Shown here: piece by piece, positions 1 through 10,300 of the stretch
Position numbering within the stretch: the first letter of the stretch is position 1
Layout: each line of letters starts with the position of its first letter
NCBI GenBank assembly: GCA_905116865.2
Contig: CAJHNH020008441.1
Location: 394,762 to 458,761 of the forward strand
DNA length: 64,000 nucleotides
DNA from: Candidula unifasciata
Lineage: Eukaryota > Mollusca > Gastropoda > Stylommatophora > Geomitridae
Direction: 5' to 3'
Program-made: the position numbers and the translations under genes
Notes under the pieces: generated by a model
Told to the model about the DNA's origin: nothing
What the model saw: the letters and a program-made list of their open reading frames with translations, nothing else
Database searches by the model: none

Positions 1-50
1 TGCCAGTCTATCAGCTTTCTCATTACCAACAACGCCTGCATGCCCTGGGA
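1..50 (-). mobile_element. LINE RNase H fragment at left edge
   Basis: Read on the - strand, this encodes PGHAGVVGNEKADRLA, the C-terminal RNase H signature of non-LTR retrotransposons in the I-like group. It continues outside the window and is cut off near base 50 by the Penelope-like fragment. Confidence 0.6.
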
Positions 51-59
51 GGAATATGA

Positions 60-415
60 ATCTTGTGAGTGGCTTTCCCTTGAGTTCAGTCAGATCAGTG
101 GCGTTGCTATGGGCACGAAGATGGGGCCTAGTTATGCCTGCCTCTTCATGGGCCACCTCGAGCATCAGATTCATCATGCTTATACCAGTATGCTCCCTGA
201 GCTCTACAAGAGGTATATTGATGATTGCTTTGGTGTCACCCATATGTCCCTACCTTAAATGCAAAACGTCATTCATTTTTTTACTCCAACTTCCATCCTA
301 GCATCCATTGCACTTTCAGTATTTCACCTTTGTAGGTACATTTTCTAGATCTAACTGTCACTCTAATGGCCTCAGCACCTCGGTACACTATAAGCCTACT
401 GATTCCTGTGCTTTT
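60..415 (+). mobile_element. Penelope-like element, reverse transcriptase fragment
   Basis: The + strand encodes QISGVAMGTKMGPSYACLF and then RYIDDCFG, the palm motifs of Penelope-like reverse transcriptases (YIDD catalytic box). After a frameshift, GLSTSVHYKPTDS near 370-405 matches the downstream part of the same family. The element is 5' and 3' truncated and frameshifted, hence inactive. Confidence 0.8.
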
Positions 416-454
416 TAAAATTTACACGTCATTGATAGAGTATTAGTCATTGAT

Positions 455-1131
455 AGAGTCAAAGTAATGAGGGATAGTTCTGATATATGCTTCACGCAAA
501 GCCACTAATGTTATCACAGTCATCTGGTACACAGAGAATAGATGTGTGTGAAAAAAAGCAATACTCTTCAAATCTATTTTGATTTCTTTATTATTTGGAA
601 ACATCCTAGAGAATTATGGGCAGACTGAGTGTTATAAAAAGTATTTTTTATTAATGAAAATACTAATTGTTTTCAGAGGTCATTTTTGTTTACCAAAATA
701 TTGTGCTCTATTATGATTTTCTAAAAGTTTCTCTGGAATGTGATCGGAAAGATAGATTGTGTTTATATTTTATTTTTACTATACAAAGTGGTTCATGTTC
801 GCGTGTGATTCATTTTGGTTATTTGTTATCGAGTTTTCCTTGAGTGCTATAGTGGTAAGTGGAACAATTATTTGTTTTTTAATAATGTCTCAAAACATAC
901 AATCTGTTTATTTACTAATAATTAACTACTAACACAATTTATTTTTTGTAACAGTAGTTTTAATATTATTTCTCAACAATCCCTGGTCACTTTGATGTAT
1001 AATGTGTGTATGTTGCATGACAGTTGAATCAGTATGGTCTGTTTTAATATGTTACACTTGTGACATTTTAAAACTGCATTACCACCCCTTGGCCTCTTGA
1101 TGCTAAACCATCAAGGACATAAAGAGTTAAA
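455..1131 (+). mobile_element. piggyBac-like dispersed repeat, copy 1
   Basis: This stretch aligns over about 670 bp with the reverse complement of 51914-52600, including blocks such as CAACAATCCCTGGTCACTTT and GCATTACCACCCCTTGG. It ends in aaagagTTAA, consistent with a TTAA-targeting piggyBac-type end. No transposase reading frame is recognisable, so it is non-autonomous or decayed. Confidence 0.55.
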
Positions 1132-1944
1132 TTTGATACCTCTGAATGCTAATCAGGAATCACAGTGTCCTAAAGCAGGTCGGTTTTTTTATTTGTTTAA
1201 ATGCTAAACAATGTTAGAATTGTTGACTTTGATTTTCAAACAAGCTGTTTTGTGTGACTATTACAGAAGGAAAATGAGGTAAGGAAATCTCATACTAGTA
1301 GAGCATCTAACCAGTTTTAGGCTTGAATGTACTTCTTGTTTTGTTCAGTGGGGTTGTATTAAACTATATATGACATCATCATTGAACAGTTGGTCAGTGT
1401 TACTTGAAGATTCTTCCAGCTGTGAAATAAGTCTTGCGGACATTCTCATGCAGTATAAGTAATGCTTAGACTAACAATGTATGACTCATATGGGCATTTA
1501 TTAAAGGTGACACCTTCTGGCACTGTTTACTTATACAATTGATCATCAACCTAAAAGTGTAGCACTGACATGATGTAAGTCCGGTGATAGTTTCTGTTAT
1601 CATTCATGGAACTAACAATGTATTACTTATCTAGGCATTAAAGGTGATACTTTCTGGCCTAATTTCCAGATATTAGTGTTATACTGCATTATGAGGAGAC
1701 ATAGGACTCACTGCCCATGGCAATTTCGAGTGTGACTAGTAAAACCTGCCTGCATTAGGAAAAGTCTTCCACATATATAGAATGGGATTTCAGGACTGTT
1801 TTTGTCAACTTTTGTGTTTAGTCTGTTTTTTCTACATCGCTCAGCTCTGATCCTTTCTTCATTAATTTCTTCCTTTTTTCTCCTGATGAGCCTTCTCCAC
1901 ACAACACAGCCCATTGCATTTAGTTCCACAAGTCCATCTCAATA
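1132..1944. other. Non-coding stretch with an old ~142-bp duplication
   Basis: No exon is visible. The block from about 1470 (actaacaatgtat...aaaggtgacaccttctgg) recurs about 142 bp later at 1612 (actaacaatgtat...aaaggtgatactttctgg). A third diverged copy lies at about 5770-5890, beyond the minisatellites. Confidence 0.5.
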
Positions 1945-1947
1945 CCT

Positions 1948-3180
1948 TTCATCCATGTCCCACTTGCACACATCTTTATACTGTAGTAGAGGTTGGCCTA
2001 GACCAACCTTTCATCCGTGTCCCGCTTGCACACATCTTTATATTGTAGTAGAGGTTGGCCTAGACCAACCTTTCATCCATGTCCCACTTGCACACATCTT
2101 TATATTGTAGTAGAGGTTGGCCTAGACGAACATTTCATCCATGTCCCACTTGCACACATCTTTATACTGTAGTAGCGGTTGGCCTAGGCCAACCTTTCAT
2201 CCATGTCCCACTTGCACACATCTTTATACTGTAGTAGCGGTTGGCCTAGACCAACCTTTCATCCATGTCCCATTTGCACACATCTTTATACTGTAGTAGA
2301 GGTTGGCCTAGACCAACCTTTCATCCATGTCCCACTTGCACACATCTTTATACTGTAGTAGTGGTTGGCCTAGACCAACCTTTCATCCATGTCACACTTG
2401 CACACATCTTTATACTGTAGTAGCGGTTGGCCTAGACCAACATTTCATCCATGTCCCACTTGCACACATCTTTATACTGTAGTAGCGGTTGGCCTAGACC
2501 AACCTTTCATCCATGTCCCACTTGCACACATCTTTATACTGTAGTAGCAGTTGGCCTAGACCAACCTTTCATCCATGTCCCACTTGCACACATCTTTATA
2601 CCGTAGTAGCGGTTGGCCTAGACCAACCTTTCATCCATGTCCCACTTGCACACATCCTTATACTGTAGTAGCGGTTGGCCTAGACCAACATTTCATCCAT
2701 GTCCCACTTGCACACATCTTTATACTGTAGTAGAGGTTGGCCTAGACCAACCTTTCATCCATGTCACACTTGCACACATCTTTATACTGTAGTAGTGGTT
2801 GGCCTAGACCAACCTTTCATCCATGTCCCACTTGCACACATCTTTATACTGTAGTAGCAGTTTGCCTAGACCAACCTTTCATCCATGTCCCACTTGCACA
2901 CATCCTTATACTGTAGTAGCGGTTGGCCTAGACCAACATTTCATCCATGTCCCACTTGCACACATCTTTATACTGTAGTAGAGGTTGGCCTAGACCAACA
3001 TTTCATCCATGTCCCACTTGCACACATCTTTATACTGTAGTAGCGGTTGGCCTAGACCAACATTTCATCCATGTCCCACTAGCACACATCTTTATACTGT
3101 AGTAGAGGTTGGCCTAGACCAACCTTTCATCCATGTCCCACTTGCACACATCTTTTTACTGTAGTAGAGGTTGGCCTTGA
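1948..3180. repeat. 62-bp minisatellite, block 1 (about 20 units)
   Basis: The period is 62 bp, carrying catgtcccacttgcacacat, ctttatactgtagtag and ggttggcctagaccaacc. The last part is an inverted repeat (GGTTGG...CCAACC) able to form a hairpin; at 2177-2194 one unit has the perfect 18-bp palindrome GGTTGGCCTAGGCCAACC. Units differ by point changes only. Confidence 0.95.
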
Positions 3181-3223
3181 CATCTTCTACATGTCTTTAA
3201 TTCAAAATTGAAGATGCCCTTAG

Positions 3224-3530
3224 GGACTCTGCCATCCTTCATTCTACAGGTTAGACCCGACTCTGCCATCCTTCATTCTACAGGTGTGACCCGACTCTGC
3301 CATCCTTCATTCTACAGGTGTGACCTGACTCTGCCATCCTTTATTCTACAGGTGTAACCTGACTCTGCCATCCTTCATTCTACAGGTGTAACCTGACTCT
3401 GCCATCCTTCATTCTACAGGTGTGACCTGACTCTGCCATCCTTTATTCTACAGGTGTAACCTGACTCTGCCATCCTTCATTCTACAGGTGTAACCCGACT
3501 CTGCCATCCTTCATTCTACAGGTGTGACCC
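3224..3530. repeat. 34-bp minisatellite, block 1 (about 9 units)
   Basis: The period is 34 bp. Each unit ends ccatccttcattctacag and the next begins gtgtaacctgac or gtgtgacctgac, so a 3' splice-site-like sequence directly abuts a GT donor-like one. Flanks on both sides are repeated at block 2. Confidence 0.95.
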
Positions 3531-3584
3531 AGCCACCTGAGCCTTCCTAGACTGAGCATTGAGAAGACTGTTTTTGTACCTATA

Positions 3585-5152
3585 TAGTAGCGGTTAGCCT
3601 AGACCAACCTTTCATCCATGTCCCACTTGCACACATCTTTATACTGTAGTAGAGGTTGGCCTAGACCAACCTTTCATCCATGTCCCACTTGCACACATCT
3701 TTATACTGTAGTAGCGGTTGGCCTAGACCAACCTTTCATCTATGTCCCACTTGCACACATCTTTATACTGTAGTAGTGGTTGGCCTAGACCAACCTTTCA
3801 TCCATGTCACACTTGCACACATCTTTATACTGTAGTAGCGGTTGGCCTAGACCAACATTTCATCCATGTCCCACTTGCACACATCTTTATACTGTAGTAG
3901 CGGTTGGCCTAGACCAACATTTCATCCATGTCCCACTTGCACACATCTTTATACTGTAGTAGCGGTTGGCCTAGACCAACCTTTCATCCATGTCCCACTT
4001 GCACACATCTTTATACTGTAGTAGCAGTTGGCCTAGACCAACCTTTCATCCATGTACCACTTGCACACATCTTTATACCGTAGTAGCGGTTGGCCTAGAC
4101 CAACCTTTCATCCATGTCCCACTTGCACACATCCTTATACTGTAGTAGCGGTTGGCCTAGACCAACATTTCATCCATGTCCCACTTGCACACATCTTTAT
4201 ACTGTAGTAGAGGTTGGCCTAGACCAACATTTCATCCATGTCACACTTGCACACATCTTTATACTGTAGTAGAGGTTGGCCTAGACCAACCTTTCATCCA
4301 TGTCCCACTTGCACACATCTTTATACTGTAGTAGTGGTTGGCCTAGACCAACCTTTCATCCATGTCACACTTGCACACATCTTTATACTGTAGTAGCGGT
4401 TGGCCTAGACCAACCTTTCATCCATGTCACACTTGCACACATCTTTATACTGTAGTAGTGGTTGGCCTAGACCAACCTTTCATCCATGTCCCACTTGCAC
4501 ACATCTTTATACTGTAGTAGCAGTTGGCCTAGACCAACCTTTCATCCATGTCCCACTTGCACACATCTTTATACCGTAGTAGCGGTTGGCCTAGACCAAC
4601 CTTTCATCCATGTCCCACTTGCACACATCCTTATACTGTAGTAGCAGTTGGCCTAGACCAACATTTCATCCATGTCCCACTTGCACACATCTTTATACTG
4701 TAGTAGAGGTTGGCCTAGACCAACATTTCATCCATGTCCCACTTGCACACATCTTTATACTGTAGTAGCGGTTGGCCTAGACCAACATTTCATCCATGTC
4801 CCACTAGCACACATCTTTATACTGTAGTAGAGGTTGGCCTAGACCAACCTTTCATCCATGTCCCACTTGCACACATCTTTATACTGTAGTAGCGGTTGGC
4901 CTAGACCAACCTTTCATCTATGTCCCACTTGCACACATCTTTATACTGTAGTAGAGGTTTGCCTTGACCAACCTTTCATCCATGTCCCACTTGCACACAT
5001 CTTTATACTGTAGTAGAGGTTGGCCTAGACCAACCTTTCATCCATGTCCCACTTGCACACATCTTTATACTGTAGTAGTGGTTGGCCTAGACCAACCTTT
5101 CATCCATGTCCCACTTGCACACATCTTTTTACTGTAGTAGAGGTTGGCCTTG
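3585..5152. repeat. 62-bp minisatellite, block 2 (about 25 units)
   Basis: The unit is the same as at 1948-3180, starting abruptly after gacctgtttttgtacctatat-type sequence at about 3580. The block ends with the same degenerate unit (catctttttactgtagtagaggttggccttgacatc) as block 1, so the two blocks are a segmental duplication. Confidence 0.95.
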
Positions 5153-5196
5153 ACATCTTCTACATGTCTTTAATTCAAAATTGAAGATGCCCTTAG

Positions 5197-5535
5197 GGAC
5201 TCTGCCATCCTTCATTCTACAGGTTAGACCCGACTCTGCCATCCTTCATTCTACAGGTGTGACCCGACTCTGCCATCCTTCATTCTACAGGTGTGACCCG
5301 ACTCTGCCATCCTTCATTCTACAGGTGTGACCTGACTCTGCCATCCTTTATTCTACAGGTGTAACCTGACTCTGCCATCCTTCATTCTACAGGTGTAACC
5401 TGACTCTGCCATCCTTCATTCTACAGGTGTGACCTGACTCTGCCATCCTTTATTCTACAGGTGTAACCTGACTCTGCCATCCTTCATTCTACAGGTGTAA
5501 CCCGACTCTGCCATCCTTCATTCTACAGGTGTGAC
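5197..5535. repeat. 34-bp minisatellite, block 2 (about 10 units)
   Basis: This copies the 3224-3530 array together with its left flank (tctacatgtctttaattcaaaattg) and right flank (cagccacctgagccttcctag). It has one unit more than block 1. Confidence 0.95.
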
Positions 5536-5599
5536 CCAGCCACCTGAGCCTTCCTAGACTGAGCATTGAGAAGACTGTTTTTGTACCTATATGTTTGTG

Positions 5600-7229
5600 A
5601 TAGTGTCCTGCCATTTATGCTGTGTATTCTTCTTAGGCATCGCATGTGAAAGCTATTTAGCCATTTCCTCTGGTGCAAATATGTTGACCAAGTTTCACTG
5701 CCATGCTAAAGATGGATGAGAACACAAGCCTGGTAGACTAGAATGTTTGTCCTTATCATGAGCTGTTGGCATAATTCACTAATACAATTAATCATCAACT
5801 TATAATGTTCCACTGACATGATTTGTGCCTGCGATAGTTTCTGTTAGTATTCAGTGAATAATTAATTCTGGAACTAACAATGTATCACTAATGTGTAGTA
5901 TGTCTGGTAAAGTGTTTGACTTTATATATTAGTCTGCTTTATTTAATAGTAATAATAGTAATATTACTAGGAATGCAGGTGAAGTATTATGTATTAGGTT
6001 ATTACTTATGAAACCATCACAACTGGACAGAGATTAAAACATCAAGTCTAATGCTAACTCAACAAAGCCTGTAAGTCAATTCTATGTAGAGATATTAAGA
6101 TCATAGTGGCAGACTGGTTTCATAGACAAATTATAGTGAAATCTGACAAAAGATGGATTTCTAGCTGCGTCCCAGTAAAATGTAGGGTTGAAATGACTAA
6201 ATATTTGCATTTTATGGTAACAACTATTTTGTTTTTAATGAATCCCTTAGCCACTATATATCTCTGCAATCGGGGAAGTGAGGCTTACCTGTAAATGCAT
6301 TTCTTAATTATGTATGGTGCAGTATGGGTCTAATTAGTATAAAAGAGTGGCTGCGCGCTTACTATTTTTAATTAAACAGAGGGGGACCCTTTAGGTTGTA
6401 CAAATATTATATATAATAAACAAACAGACCATGTATTGATTGGCACACCTAGAAGAAAGATAGAAGGGCACACTAGACACATTAAAATTAAAAGCTATAG
6501 TTATCATGCTGGGAATCGAACCTGTCACATCCAAATGGCATGTACGCCTTGCTATGAAAGCAAGTGTACTGAGAGCATGACCCACTAGGCACTCCAAAAA
6601 GGTTTCTTCATTGCTGTGTTTTATCATGCAGCTTGAAATCTACAACTATTGAATATGGACAGAATTAATCTCAAACCATTGAAATGGCACCATAGGTTAC
6701 AGAAATTTATATTTTTCAAGCATAGTTCAAACAACAAACACAACAACAGATACAAATGCATCAGACAGTAATGCTGTGTCTAGAATACAACAAACATTTC
6801 AGAGACAGATTTGATTGGTCGGTTACATTCTGTTAGATGTAATTCACATAAATAAATGTTGGCAGCCTAGAGTTGTGTAACCTGATTCTTCCTTCCTGCA
6901 GAGTTATCTAAATTATAACAACAGGTTAACAACGACTCAACAAAAATCACGAAAAACCTAAAGCTGATTTTCTCTCAGACACAAGACAAAAAGACCAATA
7001 CTATTAGGGAAAAGCTTTTGATTTCTTGTTTCTGGTACTTTGTTTCAGTGTGTAACAAGCTGGTCATTCTTGATTCTTGTATTGAGCCATTGTTTACTTC
7101 ACAACTGCATCTTGATGTTAAATGTTTTGTTCCTCCCCTTCCCCCTTTCCACCTTCCATGAAAGAAAGACAGACAAATATAATATATTAGCCGTATACTT
7201 TTAAATGAAGGTCTGTTATAAATCAACAG
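5600..7229. other. Non-coding stretch before exon 1
   Basis: Mostly AT-rich single-copy sequence; no exon, promoter or RNA gene could be supported apart from the tRNA-like remnant listed separately. About 5770-5890 resembles 1527-1640. This is probably intron upstream of exon 1. Confidence 0.4.
6500..6610 (-). mobile_element. tRNA-like / tRNA-derived SINE remnant
   Basis: On the - strand there is a perfect RNA polymerase III B-box (GGTTCGATTCC). It is preceded by a possible anticodon stem-loop, CTTGC-TTTCATA-GCAAG, and an A-box-like TAGTGGGTCATG. The acceptor stem does not pair convincingly, so a functional tRNA gene is unlikely. Confidence 0.35.
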
Positions 7230-7385
7230 GAGGCTAGCTGGCCAACAGCTTCTAACATCACAGAACAGTTTGCTCGAGACGTCTGCACACAAACTATCCT
7301 CAACATCACTGAAAGTGCTCAGTGTGCAAACATCATTTCAGATAGGTTCAGCAGCTTGATAACCTCTTGCATCAAGGATATTCAG
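7230..7385 (+). CDS. Exon 1: WPTASN module (first copy)
   Basis: The acceptor is aaatcaacag and the donor is CAG/gttaga. The exon is 156 nt, phase 0 to 0. The peptide starts EASWPTASNITEQF and ends CIKDIQ, with four cysteines. It matches exon 17 in length, phase, the WPTASN start and the C.xDIQ end, so it is the equivalent part of the preceding module. The fold is not recognised. Confidence 0.85.
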
Positions 7386-10300
7386 GTTAGAATTTGTCAA
7401 TGTTGTACCGACTTGACAACCAGCACACCACACATCTACAGTGTGATATTTAGAATTGTGCACTTTCTCTACAACCAGCACACACACATATAATCTGACA
7501 TCTCAAATTTTGAACTTTCTCTATAACCAGCACACACATCTACAATGTTATATTTTTGAATGTTGTACTTTCTCTATAACCAGCACACACATCTACAATG
7601 TTATATTTTTTAATGTTGTACTTTCTCTATAACCAGCACACACATCTACAATTTGATATTTTGAATGTTTTATTTTATCTTCTACAACAAGCACACAATT
7701 GGCAATATGATGTTTGGAATGTTGTATTTTCTATTCTACAACCAGCACCCAGTCTACAATATGATATTTTGAATGTTTTATTTTATCTTCTACAACAAGC
7801 ACACAATTGGCAATATGATGTTTGGAATGTTGTATTTTCTATTCTACAACCAGCACCCAGTCTACAATATGATACTTGGAATGTTGTACTTTCTCTTCTA
7901 CAACCAGCACACAGTCTACAATATGATACTTGGAATGTTGTACTTTCTCTTCTACAGACAACACACAGTCTACAATATGATACTTGGAATGTTGTACTTT
8001 TTCTTCTACAGTCAGCACAGTCTACAATATGATACTTGGAATGTTGTACTTTCTCTTCTACAACCAGCACCCAGTCTACAATATGATACTTGGAATGTTG
8101 TACTTTCTCTTCTACAGTCAGCACACAGTCTACAATATGATACTTGGAATGTTGTACTTTCTATTCTACAACCAGCATACATTTAAATATAGAAATAAAC
8201 TAGGACATAGTCTCTATTTTTCAGTTGTCAGATGACCTGAGTTGGGCTCAGTCGACATTGTCAGTGGTCATCTCTCTCTGTCGTATCAAAATCTTTGCCG
8301 ATCTCACATTCTGGGTCAACACAACTGGTCAGCTGATGCCAGATCTCAGTTTTGTCAACACTTTGTGCTTCAGTCAGTGTTCACAACATGGCACCTGCAA
8401 GCAAGGTATGCTATTTTTGTTTCCTATAGAAATTTAGTAAAGAAATGTAAAATGTTGAATGATTAATATGCCAAAAGAGCAACTCACATAAATATTTTTT
8501 AACCCTTTCGCTGCAACGGAAGTAATTCTACATCTGCCCTGCAGACTGCTAAAGACGTAATTCTGTGTCCTCTGTTTTCTGTGCTCTAACTGCTAAGGAC
8601 ATAAAAACACAATTTCACTTTTCCTAATAGATTGCTAAGGACCATTATTCTTGAGAGTTTTAACACGGCAATACCCATTACCCAAAATAGGATCTAACTG
8701 ACCCATTTAAATACAATTAAAACCCTTATCATGTGTGTTTATCAGAGAAGCATGGTTGGTGAGCAGTGTAGTCTTTGCCCTGAAATTTATTTTTGGTTTT
8801 GCAATATTAGTCTACATTTTGTTTATACAAAATAGCAATACAACTGGTAAATAAAAGTTAATGAATGATAAACAGAGTTTCAATGAGTGATAGTAAGGAT
8901 CACTTGAAATATGTGAGTTATAAGGTAGCTATCTTCACTGCATGCCAGCAGTGTACTTCTGGCTGTTAGCAAGACCATCTGACTCAGCCATCAACATTGG
9001 ATTGAAAATGGATCTCCCAGTGATCAAGAAGATGATAGGTTCTGACATGATGGCTTAAATGATTTTTCTTCTATACTATACAACAAACAATGGATGTGTC
9101 TGTCTGTCACATTCTACAATAGTGGTCTTATTTTTAGTCCTCAATTTTGTGTGAAATTATAGTGTAGTTGGTATCACAGCTGCCTTACAACTGAAGAGTT
9201 CTGCCCTGCGTTCAACCCCTTTATGACCATTTTTTAGTGTGCATTTGTTTCTTTAGAACGAATAAACATTAAATTTTAGCTTGTAGCACTTTCGGCAACA
9301 GATCCTCCAAGTAATTATTTGTTTCAAAATATAGTAAAAAAATAACAGGGAATACAATTAATTAGGATTAAAGTGGGAGCTGTGGTCGATTCATCAATTA
9401 AATTTGGGGGGCAAGGGAAGTGGAGGTTACCAACTTTTAGAATTCTCATAGACCAGTTTTTCCATTAGCCTCTCCCCCCACCCTCTGGTGGGGGTAAGGG
9501 GGCAGCAGCTTTGTGGGTCAGTTTTGTGGGTCAGTTGATGGGCCAGGGGGCAGTAAGAGCACTAAATACACTCGGGGTGCTGACTAAACACATGAAAACA
9601 ATGAATATGATGATGAAGTAGAAAATGGAAGAATTAAGATTGTCTTGCAATATCCACTTACAAGAAATGTAAAGTGACCGAAATATTCAGAGAATGTTCC
9701 TGCTGGAAGGTTACTGTTGTGTTTGCTCCACCCTGGAGTTTCTACTACATGTACAGCATGGTGCAGACAAAGGTACTCGTTAAATATTCTGTCACTATCC
9801 CTAGTGAAGCTAGGCAATTAAGTCTAGTTTCTAGTGTTTCCCTTCTCTAAATGTGTTTCTTGCACAACTATAGTGCCTCTGATTTGTCAGCACTTCAACC
9901 ACCACCTTCTTTTCTAGGGTGAATATGTTTAGGGGTACAAAATAGAGCCCATTCCACTGACACATCTTTTGATTTTGGGTGACAGAAAAGTATTCAGTAC
10001 TGGGGGAAGTTTCAGCAGTGAACTTGCTTAGCACAGTGGTAATGTTGGCTGCAGAAGTGTGTAGCAATGAAAGGTTTAATATGTTATTATTATCAAAATC
10101 AATATGTTATGGAAAAATGTAAGCATATGTTTATAATAACCAGATGCAATTCATAATGTTTTGAAAAACAGTTTCATTTAAAACCTTAATTTACTGTCTA
10201 GCATTTCAGAAGAAACACATAGTTTCCATGTTGTTTTGTGTGTTTGCTCATTTCCAGGAACCTGTGTTTGTACTGAGGGTTATGGACTGGCAGACTGTTC

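Noticed and set aside
1266..1277. Possible 12-nt micro-exon (attacag / aaggaaaatgag / gtaagg)
   Set aside because: Splice-like ends occur by chance; there is no peptide similarity to the module and no supporting neighbour exon.
9159..9222. tRNA-Val-like stretch
   Set aside because: The A-box fits, but the B-box deviates (GCGTTCAACCCC) and the stems do not pair; not supported as a tRNA gene.
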